A DNA stretch of 64,000 nucleotides from Legionella gresilensis (GTDB lineage Bacteria > Pseudomonadota > Gammaproteobacteria > Legionellales > Legionellaceae): assembly GCF_900639865.1 (NCBI RefSeq), contig NZ_CAAAHX010000002.1:62001-126000 (forward strand), given 5' to 3'. Position 1 is the first letter of the stretch, and each line of letters begins with the position of its first letter. Below are positions 18,019 to 27,796 of this stretch, piece by piece. The position numbers and the translations under genes were made by a program. A model generated the notes under the pieces. It saw nothing but the letters and a program-made list of their open reading frames with translations, made no database searches and had not been told where the DNA came from.

Positions 18019-18837
18019 ATGAAATTTGTTAGTCGCTATGTCTCGCATCAACCTAATGCAGAAGGGATTATAGATTATTCTCCAGAAGAAGATGGGATCT
18101 GGCAGCAACTCTATGAAAGACAAATGGCAATTTTACCTAATCGTGCTTGTGATGAGTTTTTAAAAGGGCTACAAATACTCAATTTACCATCTAATCATAT
18201 TCCGCAACTTTCTGATATTAGTTCTAAATTAGTTGGATTAACTGGCTGGCAAGTTAAACCGGTAGCCGCTTTAATCTCTGCACGCGAATTTTTTGAGTTA
18301 TTAGCGGAGCGACATTTTCCAGCTGCAACCTTTATACGCTGCCAAGAAGAGTTAAACTATATTAAAGAGCCTGATATCTTTCATGAACTCTTTGGCCATT
18401 GTCCAATGCTAACTGATCCTGTGTATGCCGATTTTCTTTGTAACTATGCTCGTAAAGTATTGGCCTTCCCAGAGAGCCAATGGCCTTTATTACAACGTTT
18501 ATTTTGGTTTACTGTTGAATTTGGTTTAATTAAAACGGATTGTGGTTTACGCGCTTATGGGGGAGGAATTCTATCATCAATCAGTGAAACTGCTTATAGT
18601 GTTGAAAGCGATATACCTATGCGCGTTTTATTTGATCCGGTGGTGGCATTTCGCACCCCTTATCGCATTGATAAGTTACAGCAAATTTACTTTGTTATTG
18701 ACAAGTATGAAGTTTTATATGATTTTGTTTGCCAGGATATAGAAAAATATATGCAGCGAGCGTGTGAGTTAGGAGAATTTCTGCCATTATTTGAGGTGGA
18801 AAAAGATAATCCGAGTATTCATATTCATGCTTGTTAA
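18019..18837 (+). CDS. phhA: Phenylalanine 4-hydroxylase
   Basis: A 272-residue pterin- and iron-dependent aromatic amino acid hydroxylase, converting phenylalanine to tyrosine. The iron ligands are in FHELFGHCPMLTDP (two His) and FGLIKTDCGLRAYGGGILSS (region of the Glu). ATG 18019 is chosen since AGGAG stands 6 nt upstream; GTG 18004 is less likely. In L. pneumophila the enzyme supports tyrosine supply and pyomelanin production. It stands alone. Confidence 0.95.
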   Translation: MKFVSRYVSHQPNAEGIIDYSPEEDGIWQQLYERQMAILPNRACDEFLKGLQILNLPSNHIPQLSDISSKLVGLTGWQVKPVAALISAREFFELLAERHFPAATFIRCQEELNYIKEPDIFHELFGHCPMLTDPVYADFLCNYARKVLAFPESQWPLLQRLFWFTVEFGLIKTDCGLRAYGGGILSSISETAYSVESDIPMRVLFDPVVAFRTPYRIDKLQQIYFVIDKYEVLYDFVCQDIEKYMQRACELGEFLPLFEVEKDNPSIHIHAC

Positions 18838-19182
18838 AGCGTTTCTGTTATAATTTATATAATGAATTGAATACAGGGACAGACAGTATAAAATCGATAT
18901 GCAATTAAATTAGACTATTTTAAAGTCATTTGGCGACTTACTAAGACACAATTGCTAAGGTTTGAAAAAATTTAATAGAGTTCTTTAATTGTAATGCCTA
19001 GTTAGTCTTGTTAATATCGTCGTACTTTTGAATTGTGAGACCTCTTGCATACATGCAATTTTGCTTTGATACAAAATTGCAAGGTTACTACATTGTTTGC
19101 TCAAATAATATTATCTTGCTATAGGCAAAATAGTTAAGTTATGTAAGGGTTTATTGGCTGACAAATTGTCAAGGAGCATCGC
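18838..19182. other. Intergenic gap upstream of letA with one hairpin
   Basis: No convincing gene. GCAATTTTG at 19055-19063 pairs perfectly with CAAAATTGC at 19072-19080 around an 8-nt loop, and the palindrome TTGCATacATGCAA overlaps its left side. It lies about 100 nt before the letA start, so it could be in the letA leader or be a regulator site. Confidence 0.45.
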
Positions 19183-19845
19183 TTGATCAAAATACTCATT
19201 GTTGATGACCATGCGTTGGTTAGAATGGGTATTCGCCGACTTTTAGAAGATTTGCCTGATATGGATGTAGTTGCTGAGGCTGCAAGTGGCGAGGAAGCCC
19301 TAGTGTTGGTGAAATCTCACAGACCAGATGTCGTTTTATTGGATATGAAAATGCCTGGTATCGATGGATGGGAAGTAACAAGGCGTCTTAAAAAATCTAA
19401 TCCTCATATTAAAATAATTGCTGTAACGGCAATTTGTGCCGAACCACTACCTACACGCATTTTACAGCTAGGGGCTATGGGTTATCTTACCAAAGAGTCT
19501 GGTGTACAGGAAATGGCTGCAGCTATTCGTAAAGTGGCCAAAGGTGAAAAATATTTAAGTGCTGAGATTGCCCAGAAAATGGCTATTAATAGTCTTATGG
19601 ATGTTCAAGGTTCACCTTTTGATGCTTTATCAGAGCGAGAGATGCAAGTCATGCTAATGATTACGAGTGGAATGACGGTACAAGATATTGCTGAGCGCTT
19701 GTTCTTAAGCACAAAAACTATTAATGGGTATCGCTATCGAATTTTTGAAAAATTGGGTATTAAAAATGATGTCGAGTTAACCCATCTTGCCTTAAAACAT
19801 AAAGTAATTGAAAAACCATCTGATGTATTGTTAGATGATCACTAA
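19183..19845 (+). CDS. letA: LetA/GacA-family response regulator
   Basis: A 220-residue NarL/FixJ-type regulator. The receiver domain has the acidic pair IVDDHA (Asp 8-9), phospho-acceptor VVLLDMKMPG (Asp near 54) and conserved Thr and Lys (AVTAICA, LTKES). The C-terminal LuxR helix-turn-helix is LSEREMQVMLMI to LSTKTINGYRYRIFEKL. Directly followed by uvrC, as in GacA/UvrY/LetA loci. LetA with sensor LetS drives RsmY/RsmZ and the transmissive phase of Legionella; LetS is not in the window. The start is TTG with AAGGAGC in front, which may lower translation. Confidence 0.95.
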   Translation: MIKILIVDDHALVRMGIRRLLEDLPDMDVVAEAASGEEALVLVKSHRPDVVLLDMKMPGIDGWEVTRRLKKSNPHIKIIAVTAICAEPLPTRILQLGAMGYLTKESGVQEMAAAIRKVAKGEKYLSAEIAQKMAINSLMDVQGSPFDALSEREMQVMLMITSGMTVQDIAERLFLSTKTINGYRYRIFEKLGIKNDVELTHLALKHKVIEKPSDVLLDDH

Positions 19846-19895
19846 CATACGTTAATTATAAAGAGATGAAAGCTCTTTTATACTGGTATAAAAAT

Positions 19896-19926
19896 GATCG
19901 CGTAAGTTAAGAAGTTTTGCGCGATC
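19896..19926 (+). terminator. Hairpin between letA and uvrC
   Basis: GATCGCG pairs with CGCGATC around a 17-nt loop, 19 nt before the uvrC ATG. A smaller stem AAAGAG/CTCTTT lies at about 19859-19877. There is no strong T tract, so it could instead lower uvrC expression or mark an RNA-processing point. Confidence 0.35.
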
Positions 19927-19945
19927 TATTCTTAGTAGTTAATCT

Positions 19946-21790
19946 ATGAATAAACAAATTTTATCGAATGAATTAAGTAATTTTGTAGCTAACCTTACTA
20001 TGGAACCTGGCGTTTATCGAATGTTAGACGTAAAAGGTGACATTCTTTATATTGGTAAGGCAGCTAATTTAAAAAAACGGGTAAGCAGCTATTTTTCTAG
20101 ACAAGTAGTAGGAACTAAGACCCGCTCACTAGTTAGCCAAATTGCTTCAATTGAAGTGACAGTTACAAAAACTGAGACAGAAGCCCTCCTTTTAGAAAGT
20201 AGTTTAATTAAAACATTCCGCCCTAAATATAACGTTTTAATGCGGGACGATAAGTCATATCCTTATATTCATCTTACGACAGAACATACTTATCCTCGAT
20301 TAGAAATGTATCGTAGTAAAAAAAAACCACAAAAGGGCACTTATTTTGGACCTTATCCAAGTGCAGGCATGGTTCGCGATACCTTAAGTACTATTCAGAA
20401 AGTATTTAAAATTCGTAATTGCCGGGACAGCTATTTTAATACTCGTTCAAGACCATGCTTACAGTATCAAATAAAGCGCTGTACAGCGCCTTGTACAGGC
20501 TATATTTCTGCTGTTGATTACCAGCAATCTGTAAATGATGCTGTTAAATTCCTACAAGGAAAATGTCAAGATATTTTAAAAGAGCTAGAAGCCCGTATGG
20601 AATCTGCCGTACAGCAGCTCGCTTATGAACAGGCAGCAGTATTGCGAGATCAAATTAAAAGTCTGCGTTTAGTGCAGGAGCAGCAGGGAGTTGTGCAATT
20701 AAGAGGTGATGCAGATGTCATTGCAATTGAAGTTCGAGCCGGGTTCGCTTGTGTTCAGTGTATTTCTATCCGTGACGGGCACGTTATTGCTAGCCAAAGT
20801 TTTTTCCCTACAGTACCTGAATTATCTTTACAAGAGAGTGAATTACGTCAACAAGTCCTAGAAGCGTTTATTTCCTTTTATTATGTTGAGGTTCCAGAAC
20901 GAATCCCGGCCTTACTCATTCTAGATGAAGCAGTAGCAGAATTAAGCCTCATTAAAGATATGTTAACCAAATTGCGCGGCAAAGAATGTCGTATGCAAGT
21001 AAATCCTCGAGGCGTAAAAGCTCGTTGGCTTGAATTTGCAAAGAATAACTTGCGTTTAGCAGTCGGTGAACATGAAGCTTCCGCTGCAACGATGACCAGA
21101 CGCTATACTGCTCTAGCCACACTTTTAGAACTGGAAAAACCTATCGAGCGCATGGAATGCTTTGATATTAGCCACACGCAAGGAGAATTAACAGTTGCTT
21201 CTTGTGTTGTGTTTGATGCAGAAGGACCTCGTAAAAGTGATTATCGCAGGTTTAATATTACTGGTATTACTCCATCTGATGATTATGCAGCTATGCAGCA
21301 AGTTTTATCAAGACGCTATAAGCGATTATTACAAGAGCAAAATTTACCTGATGTGTTAATTATTGATGGTGGTAAAGGGCAAGTTAGTGTTGCTAAGCGC
21401 GTTTTACAGGAACTTGGTATCGAAGGTATTACGCTATTAGGTATTGCTAAAGGTATTGATCGGAAAGCAGGGTGGGAGCGATTAATTCTGGTAGATCAAG
21501 AAAAGGAAATTACTTTGCCAAGCGATTCCCCAGCTTTACATTTGTTGCAGCAAATACGTGATGAAGCGCATCGGTTCGCCATTATGGCTCATCGTAAAAA
21601 AAGAAATACGGCAGGGCTTGAATCCTCCCTTGAAATGATTGAAGGTGTTGGACCAAAAAGACGGCATGCATTGTTACAACGCTTTGGTGGCTTACGTGAG
21701 CTTGCTAAAGCACCTATTGAAGAAATTGTAAAAGTTGCAGGCATTAATGCTGAGCTTGCTTTTCGTATCTATCAGCATTTTCACCCCTAA
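19946..21790 (+). CDS. uvrC: UvrABC excinuclease subunit C
   Basis: A 614-residue UvrC, which makes both incisions during nucleotide excision repair. N-terminal GIY-YIG domain ([18 protein letters not shown]), the UVR motif ([16 protein letters not shown]), the RNase H-like endonuclease domain ([21 protein letters not shown]) and a C-terminal helix-hairpin-helix pair ([18 protein letters not shown]). Full length. It lies 100 nt downstream of letA, the usual GacA-UvrC pairing. Confidence 0.98.
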   Translation: MNKQILSNELSNFVANLTMEPGVYRMLDVKGDILYIGKAANLKKRVSSYFSRQVVGTKTRSLVSQIASIEVTVTKTETEALLLESSLIKTFRPKYNVLMRDDKSYPYIHLTTEHTYPRLEMYRSKKKPQKGTYFGPYPSAGMVRDTLSTIQKVFKIRNCRDSYFNTRSRPCLQYQIKRCTAPCTGYISAVDYQQSVNDAVKFLQGKCQDILKELEARMESAVQQLAYEQAAVLRDQIKSLRLVQEQQGVVQLRGDADVIAIEVRAGFACVQCISIRDGHVIASQSFFPTVPELSLQESELRQQVLEAFISFYYVEVPERIPALLILDEAVAELSLIKDMLTKLRGKECRMQVNPRGVKARWLEFAKNNLRLAVGEHEASAATMTRRYTALATLLELEKPIERMECFDISHTQGELTVASCVVFDAEGPRKSDYRRFNITGITPSDDYAAMQQVLSRRYKRLLQEQNLPDVLIIDGGKGQVSVAKRVLQELGIEGITLLGIAKGIDRKAGWERLILVDQEKEITLPSDSPALHLLQQIRDEAHRFAIMAHRKKRNTAGLESSLEMIEGVGPKRRHALLQRFGGLRELAKAPIEEIVKVAGINAELAFRIYQHFHP

Positions 21791-21871
21791 CACACATTTT
21801 AAAATCTCATGAATTATTAATTGGCAGCTATGTTTCCGTTTTTGTAAAGCTGTGTCTATCTAATTTTATTA

Positions 21872-22011
21872 GATCTCTTTCCAAACTGCCGTTGATGGTC
21901 AATCTCGGTGGAAAAAAGATCTTCAAAATGCTTATGTATTTCATGACACGGTAATTTTTCAGCCTTTTTTCAACCGACCTCGTCTCTTCACTGCCAGTTT
22001 GGAAAGAGGTC
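21872..22011. mobile_element. MITE-like repeat family 1, second full copy
   Basis: A 140-bp imperfect palindrome in the gap between uvrC and enhA. The left end GATCTCTTTCCAAACTGCC pairs with the right end GGCAGTTTGGAAAGAGGTC, and internal TTCAAAATGC and CATGTA-like blocks match the copy at 5264. Flanks TATTA and TGTTA may be a decayed target duplication. No coding capacity. Confidence 0.7.
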
Positions 22012-22278
22012 TGTTACTACAAGTTAATTAAAACGCTATATATTGGCCTAGTTTTTGCTATAGCTTAGTTAGTAATTAGCTAATTTTCATTTAGCTTATA
22101 CAACACTAATGAGAGCTATAAAGAAGGTTTGCTAATACCTATTAATTGAAAAGTTAATAAGGGCTTTAAAAAGAATTAAAAATAAAGACAAAGACTAAAC
22201 TTTTTAGGTAGTTAACCGACACAGAGTGAAGAAGGGTTTAAAGCGCAATCCTTTACTTAAATTATAGGGGATCACGTC
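22012..22278. other. Gap upstream of the enh operon
   Basis: No gene or repeat seen beyond the MITE end. It should contain the enhABC promoter; the enhA start is preceded by AGGGGATCACGTC. No CsrA or other operator could be identified with confidence. Confidence 0.4.
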
Positions 22279-23001
22279 ATGAAAAGAATTTTGGTGATGA
22301 TTACTCTCTTAATACCTGCTTTTGCAGTACATGCCACTGCTTATTATGGAAAAGGACTCTGTGCTTATCCGCAATATGAATGTATTAAAGTTGGGAAAGG
22401 ACAAACTTGGGAAAAGCTTTTTCCTGATGAACAACAGCGTGACATAGTGCAGCGTGTTAATCGTAGCTATAACTATTTATGGTATGGCAAGGAAATTGTA
22501 GTGCCTCGTAATTTAACCAATAAGACCATTTTGGATTTTGCTCCTTTTCCTTTGCAAATAAAGCCTGAAGGTGAAAAACAAGTGATTGTTGATCAGGACA
22601 AGCTTGCTTGGGGCGCTTATGATGCTGAAGGAAAGTTAGTCAAGTGGGGACCTATTTCATCCGGTACTGATAAGTGCTCAGATAGTAGTCATTCATGCCG
22701 TACTATGACAGGCATCTTCCACTTTTTTAGTAAGGAGAATGAAAAATGTCGCTCTAATGTTTACCCAATCGGAAAGGGTGGCGCAAAAATGCCCTATTGC
22801 ATGTATTTTCATAAAGGATTTGCATTACATGGCTCTGATGATATCCCTGGTTATCGTGCAAGTCATGGGTGTGTGAGATTATTTACTCAAGATGCTCTTT
22901 GGTTAAATCATGAATTTGTAGACACAAGTGGTCCAAATGGTCTAGGTACCAAAGTAACTGTACGACCTATTTTAACAACTGCAAGTGGAAAAAGACAATG
23001 A
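22279..23001 (+). CDS. enhA: EnhA-family L,D-transpeptidase
   Basis: A 240-residue exported protein with a signal peptide (1-19, ending VHA), a LysM-like N-terminal segment (about 36-75, with VGKGQTWEKLF and YGKEIVVP) and a YkuD domain. The catalytic motif is LHGSDDIPGYRASHGCVRL, with the His and the nucleophile Cys. YkuD enzymes make 3-3 cross-links in peptidoglycan or attach proteins to it. It matches EnhA of the L. pneumophila enhanced-entry locus. The stop overlaps the enhB start by 4 nt. Confidence 0.92.
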   Translation: MKRILVMITLLIPAFAVHATAYYGKGLCAYPQYECIKVGKGQTWEKLFPDEQQRDIVQRVNRSYNYLWYGKEIVVPRNLTNKTILDFAPFPLQIKPEGEKQVIVDQDKLAWGAYDAEGKLVKWGPISSGTDKCSDSSHSCRTMTGIFHFFSKENEKCRSNVYPIGKGGAKMPYCMYFHKGFALHGSDDIPGYRASHGCVRLFTQDALWLNHEFVDTSGPNGLGTKVTVRPILTTASGKRQ

Positions 23002-23552
23002 ACAAACTAAGCCAAAAAAATTTAAAAAATTTGTTCTTTCTTTTACTTTTAATTGGGTGCAATAGCCTTTTTGCTGAAAAAGCTATAAAAGCTGAAAAAG
23101 CTGAAAAAGAAAATACAAGGAATCCTATAGGCTGCCGTAATGAAGGCTACGCTTTTGATTTAAAAACGCTAAAATTAAAACCTTCTGATGCGGGAGCAAC
23201 CCAGTCACTCTATGTTATTTTTAATAAAACAAATCAAACCATTAATCTCTTTCAGATGCGTCCAGAAGACAGTGCTTATAGCGCTTATTTAAACCATTCT
23301 ATTTCGGGAAGGCAGTGGGCTGTTTTAGCTACAAGTGAACCTGTAGTTAAATATATTTGCTCAATTGCTGAAGGAAAATCACCTTATGGGCGGATAGTTG
23401 ATTGTCAAGAGCATTTACAAGTTTGTGAATATACCAATGTCAAATATGGTTTAAATAACCGAGGTAATTATTGGCTTGCTAATACAGGCTCCAAAAATGA
23501 TGCAGTTAGAGCCATAGTAAGGTACGGTATTATTCCTTCTATAGATATGTAA
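22998..23552 (+). CDS. enhB: EnhB, enhanced-entry protein
   Basis: A 184-residue protein with an N-terminal signal (about 1-26, hydrophobic FFLLLLIGC, then SLFA). The Cys in LLLIGC could be a lipobox, but signal peptidase I cleavage after LFA is also plausible. Next comes a Lys/Ala/Glu-rich stretch and a globular part with several Cys (GCRNEGYAF, YICSIAEG, DCQEHLQVCEY). The function is unknown; the position between enhA and enhC and the length match EnhB of L. pneumophila. Start overlaps enhA (ATGA). Confidence 0.9.
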   Translation: MNKLSQKNLKNLFFLLLLIGCNSLFAEKAIKAEKAEKENTRNPIGCRNEGYAFDLKTLKLKPSDAGATQSLYVIFNKTNQTINLFQMRPEDSAYSAYLNHSISGRQWAVLATSEPVVKYICSIAEGKSPYGRIVDCQEHLQVCEYTNVKYGLNNRGNYWLANTGSKNDAVRAIVRYGIIPSIDM

Positions 23553-23600
23553 GGATTTTATTTAAAGGTGAGTATTAATTAAATTAAAAGGAAAATTACC

Positions 23601-26600
23601 ATGAAATCATTGCTACCATGGTTTTGCTTAGTTGCTACAGCTTCAAGCCAATTGGTCAATGCTGCTGATGGTTTAGATGCTTATCGACAAGGTAATTATA
23701 CGCTTGCAGCGAAAACCCTACCAAGCTTAGCGTCTACAGATCCGGTAGCCAATTACTACCTTGGCTTAATGCGTCTTTATGGTTATGGAGAATTAAGAAA
23801 TGACACTCTAGCTTTACGTTATTTTATGGAATCAGCTAATAAAGGATTTTTACCCGCGCAACTGTTGTTAGCTAATTATTCCCTAAATAAAGGTGAGCCT
23901 GAAGAAGCATTTAAATGGTTTAAGAAAGCAGCCGAGGCAGATGATACTATAGCTAATATGTATTGTGCGGCAGCTTATTTATATGGTTATGGTGTTAAAA
24001 AGAGCCCAGAGGCAGCTAAAAAATATTATATTGCGGCAGCTAAAAATGGAAACGCCATTGCTCAATATACTTTAGCAGAACACTTTTTAGAAAGTCGGCA
24101 AGCGCAAAATAAGAAAATGGGGGTTATTTGGCTTACTAAAGCTGCAGAACAAGGAAATTTTAATGCACAAATAAAATTAGCTGAGCTATATGTTAACGGG
24201 CAAGGCGTTACAAAGGATTTGGCTAAAGCTAAAAGCTTAGTTGAAAAATCAGCCCATGAAAACTATCCACCTGCCATGTTTATTTATGGAGAAATAGCCC
24301 GCAAGGAAGGAGATAACGCTAAAGCTAAAGATTGGCTAACCAAAGCTGGGGAGAAGCAAAATATCAAAGCTCAAACTACGCTTGCTGAACTTTATCTTGA
24401 TAAAAAAAACCCTCTCTATGATGAGAAACTAGGCTTTAACTGGATGCTTAAGGCTGCTCAAAACGGCTCAAAAGAAGCCCAAAAGGCGGTCGCTAAATTT
24501 TATAAGGATGGTAAAGGTATAGCATCTAATTTAGAGCTAGCTCAGTATTGGGAACAGGAAGCCAAAAAGAAAGTTAAGGAAAAACCAGCCTCTTTACCAG
24601 CGAATATTGCCGTTGCTAAATGGTTAAGTGATGATAAAAGTGAAAGTTTTGGTAAAGAATACCAATTAAGCGGCATCTATACTGCATGGAGAAATCCAGC
24701 TGCTTTAAAGGAAAATAATTATAATCCAGCGCCACATATCGATAAGATAACGCGGCAAGACTTATATAAACCGCAGTTTGAAATGGTCGAACCAGCGGAT
24801 ATAGCAATTAGTGATTATTTTGATGTTATAGCGCCTACTTTGACATCAGTAGGTAATAATACAACTTGGGCTTATCCACGCTATCCCTATTCACCGGGGA
24901 TAGAAAGTATACTCCGTGATCAATATTTAGTTTTAAAGCATGAGCCAGATTCTTTAGTTAAATTAAGTACAACTTACCAAACCAGCAACGAAATTAAGCC
25001 CTTTGACTATTTAGAGGAAAAGCTTGCAGGCTGGCAGAATAAAGCCAACTTACAATCTGTATTAAATCAATTATATAGTCAAGCTATATTAGGTGATCCA
25101 GGGGCGCAATTTGAATTAGGGCAACTTTATCAATATGGTATTGGGGTGGCTAAAAATATTCCTCAAGCCATTACCTATTTTCAGTTGGCAGCTCTCCAGC
25201 AAGATTTACGCGCTGAATATAATTTAGGTCTTTTATATTTAGAAGGAAAAACTGAGCCTGTTAATTATCAAAAAGGTGTGCAGTGGATTACAGATGCTGC
25301 CTTTAAAGGTAACCCTAATGCTCAATATGTCTTAGCCAATATTTATGAGCAAGGGTTGGTTGCCTCTGATGGCACTCTCGTGGTTAAGCCAGACCATGAG
25401 CAAACATTGGCGTTGCTCTCAATTGCTTCTTCCAATAATTTTGGTCCTGCACAATATCAATTGGCCTCTTTTTTAAGTAAAGACAGTAATAACGCCCTTA
25501 GTAAAAATGCTAAACAGGCTAGAATGGCTCTTATTAAGAATCTTTATCAAGGGGCAGTGAATGCAGGCGTTGTTGAAGCCCAATTACCGCTAGCATTTTA
25601 TAATGCTATGGATTCTAACCCTGCAAATCAAAAAGAAGCCTTTGACGTTGCAAAAAATGAAGCACAAAGTGGTAATTCAACTGCAGCAATCTTGTTAGGT
25701 TTGATGTATGAAAGAGGAATTGCTGTCGCAGCTGATCCTGTAGAGGCAATGTACTGGTATGAGCAAACCTCTAATAACCCAGCGCATGATTTTATTCTAG
25801 GTACCTATTATAGTAATGGAAATGGCCTTAGTAAAAATGTTGCTAAAGCAAAAGAATTATTACAACAATCAGCGCAAGCAGGATTTTCTTACGCAAACTT
25901 TAATTTAGCCATCTTACAACACCAATTAGGGGAAAATTTCTTACCCGAACTTGATAAAGCACGGCAATTGGGTAATAGCAAAGCGGGTATATTATTAGCA
26001 GATTACTATATGTTAATGGCTAATAATCCAGATAATATGAAGCAAGCAAAAGAGATTTATCAGGATTTCGCTAATAAAGGGGATAAAGATGCTGAGCTTA
26101 AACTTGCTTTTCTCTATGATAAAGGATTAGGGGGAGAAGAAAATAAAGAGCAGGCTTTTCATTGGTATCAATTAGCAGCAGAGCAAGATCAACCCATTGC
26201 ACAATATTTATTGGGTCAATTTTATCAGTTAGGTCGGGTAGATAAAGTGCCAAATTATGATCTAGCTAAAAAATGGTATCGGGAAGCACAAGATAGTTAT
26301 ATACCTGCCGCAGTAGCTTTAGGGTTTATCTATGAAACTGTAGATAATGATTATCGTAATGCATTTAATAGTTATTTATTTGCAGCTAATAAACAAGACA
26401 AAATTGCTCAGTATAATTTAGCTTTAATCTATGAAATGGGTAAAGATATCGCAGTTGACTATTCTAAAGCCCAAGAATTTTATACACGTGCGGCAGAACA
26501 AGGTTATGCAAGAGCGATGAATCAGTTAGCAGGTATTTATCTACGTGGTGACTTAGGTAAACGTGATGAGCAGCAGGCTCTAATCTGGTATAAAAAAGCT

Positions 26601-27257
26601 GCCGAAGCGGGCGATAGCAGTGCTCTTTATGAGCTGGGTTTATTATCTGAAACAGGCGTGTCAACAAAGCTTAGTTTTCAAGAAGCGGTAAACTTTTACC
26701 AACAAGCTGCTAACTTAGGTAATGCAAAAGCTAAATTAGCGTTAGCACGCATGTATCAACATGGGTTAGGTGTTAATAAAGATGCTCAACATGCTGCCTC
26801 TATTTATAAAGAATTAGCTAATAATAATAATGCCTATGCTCAATATCAATTAGCACTTCTTTATCTCGATGGCTCTTTAGGTGAGCGCCAACCAGAACAA
26901 GGTAAAGAATTATTAAAACTTGCTAGTGATAATGGTAGTTGGCAGGCTCGTAAAATGGTGCATTGGATGGGCGCTTTAAAAGAACAACGTTTCAGCTATA
27001 TTGAACCTATAAATTTAAATCAAGTTCCCGTATTTGCCGGTCAAACTGCAGATTTAATGTATATGGATGCTATTAACGAATGGAATCGAGGCGATGAGGC
27101 TTCATCGCGAATGATTTTAAATCAATTGATGAAAAAATTCCCTCATTATATGCCAGCAAAGAGAGTTTATGAGCAACTTAACCAGCAAGCAAGTGAAAAC
27201 AATTTCTTTGGGCAATCAATAGAAAAATCCCAACCAGATGGGTCGGATATTACTTAA
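23601..27257 (+). CDS. enhC: EnhC, large periplasmic Sel1-repeat protein
   Basis: A 1218-residue exported protein with a signal peptide (1-21, ending VNA) and about 20 or more Sel1-like repeats of around 36 residues throughout, for example AQYNLALIYEMGKDIAVDYSKA. A less repetitive insert lies at about residues 330-490. L. pneumophila EnhC is about 1200 residues, acts in the periplasm, inhibits the lytic transglycosylase Slt and so limits NOD1-stimulating muropeptides; it also aids entry and intracellular growth. Last gene of enhABC, 48 nt after enhB. Confidence 0.95.
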   Translation: MKSLLPWFCLVATASSQLVNAADGLDAYRQGNYTLAAKTLPSLASTDPVANYYLGLMRLYGYGELRNDTLALRYFMESANKGFLPAQLLLANYSLNKGEPEEAFKWFKKAAEADDTIANMYCAAAYLYGYGVKKSPEAAKKYYIAAAKNGNAIAQYTLAEHFLESRQAQNKKMGVIWLTKAAEQGNFNAQIKLAELYVNGQGVTKDLAKAKSLVEKSAHENYPPAMFIYGEIARKEGDNAKAKDWLTKAGEKQNIKAQTTLAELYLDKKNPLYDEKLGFNWMLKAAQNGSKEAQKAVAKFYKDGKGIASNLELAQYWEQEAKKKVKEKPASLPANIAVAKWLSDDKSESFGKEYQLSGIYTAWRNPAALKENNYNPAPHIDKITRQDLYKPQFEMVEPADIAISDYFDVIAPTLTSVGNNTTWAYPRYPYSPGIESILRDQYLVLKHEPDSLVKLSTTYQTSNEIKPFDYLEEKLAGWQNKANLQSVLNQLYSQAILGDPGAQFELGQLYQYGIGVAKNIPQAITYFQLAALQQDLRAEYNLGLLYLEGKTEPVNYQKGVQWITDAAFKGNPNAQYVLANIYEQGLVASDGTLVVKPDHEQTLALLSIASSNNFGPAQYQLASFLSKDSNNALSKNAKQARMALIKNLYQGAVNAGVVEAQLPLAFYNAMDSNPANQKEAFDVAKNEAQSGNSTAAILLGLMYERGIAVAADPVEAMYWYEQTSNNPAHDFILGTYYSNGNGLSKNVAKAKELLQQSAQAGFSYANFNLAILQHQLGENFLPELDKARQLGNSKAGILLADYYMLMANNPDNMKQAKEIYQDFANKGDKDAELKLAFLYDKGLGGEENKEQAFHWYQLAAEQDQPIAQYLLGQFYQLGRVDKVPNYDLAKKWYREAQDSYIPAAVALGFIYETVDNDYRNAFNSYLFAANKQDKIAQYNLALIYEMGKDIAVDYSKAQEFYTRAAEQGYARAMNQLAGIYLRGDLGKRDEQQALIWYKKAAEAGDSSALYELGLLSETGVSTKLSFQEAVNFYQQAANLGNAKAKLALARMYQHGLGVNKDAQHAASIYKELANNNNAYAQYQLALLYLDGSLGERQPEQGKELLKLASDNGSWQARKMVHWMGALKEQRFSYIEPINLNQVPVFAGQTADLMYMDAINEWNRGDEASSRMILNQLMKKFPHYMPAKRVYEQLNQQASENNFFGQSIEKSQPDGSDIT

Positions 27258-27306
27258 TTAAAAAGGGATAAAAGATATTTAGAATTAACTATGTTATAAA
27301 ATAAAC

Positions 27307-27573
27307 TTAAGCAGCCATCGCTTTAACACGAGCGCTTAAACGGCTTTTAATTCTTGCAGCTTTATTTTTATGGATTAATCCTTTGCCTGCTGCTTTATCA
27401 ATAACAGGTTGGGCTTTAGCATAAGCTGAACGTGCCGCTTCTTGATCACCAGCTTCAACGGCTTTAATAACGTTTTTTATATAAGTACGATACATAGAAC
27501 GTGCACTAGCATTATGCTTGCGAAGTTTCACATTCTGACGAGCACGTTTGATTGCTGATTTAATATTTGCCAC
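27307..27573 (-). CDS. rpsT: 30S ribosomal protein S20
   Basis: An 88-residue, highly basic protein with the S20 sequence ([13 protein letters not shown] at the start and [13 protein letters not shown] near the end). It binds the 5' domain of 16S rRNA early in 30S assembly. The start is GTG with GGAG 10 nt before it; S20 genes often use a weak start for autoregulation. It converges on enhC with a 49-nt gap. Confidence 0.97.
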   Translation of the reverse strand: MANIKSAIKRARQNVKLRKHNASARSMYRTYIKNVIKAVEAGDQEAARSAYAKAQPVIDKAAGKGLIHKNKAARIKSRLSARVKAMAA

Positions 27574-27674
27574 TTAAAAATCTCCACTCATTCAGGTGTC
27601 ACAAAAGTGCCAATCATGCCTAATCAGGCTATTTTTGTCAATATATATACACTAAATAAATACTTTAACGCCTA

Positions 27675-27796
27675 ATAGCACCGCCACTAAGCTTTATACT
27701 ACGTTGTAAGCTCATTCGCTTCAGTCATGCACTCCTATGTACACTCCTTCACCTCTCTTCACTTACGCTTTGTCTAAAATTTAGTGGGTGGTGCTA
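27675..27796. mobile_element. Repeat family 2, copy overlapping the MFS gene end
   Basis: A 122-bp element with terminal inverted repeats ATAGCACCGCCACTAA and TTAGTGGGTGGTGCTAT. The inside reads TACTACGTTGTAAGCTCATT, then ACTCCTTCACC and TTTGTCTAAAA, matching the reverse complement of the copy at 36500. No coding capacity. Its right arm encodes the last five residues and stop of the MFS gene. Confidence 0.7.

Noticed and set aside
24616-26667. Minus-strand open frames inside enhC
   Set aside because: Shadow frames of the Sel1 repeats; no ribosome site or known motif.
23601-27257. Possible CRISPR-like periodicity in enhC
   Set aside because: The period comes from protein-level Sel1 repeats of about 36 codons; the DNA units are not identical and there are no spacers.
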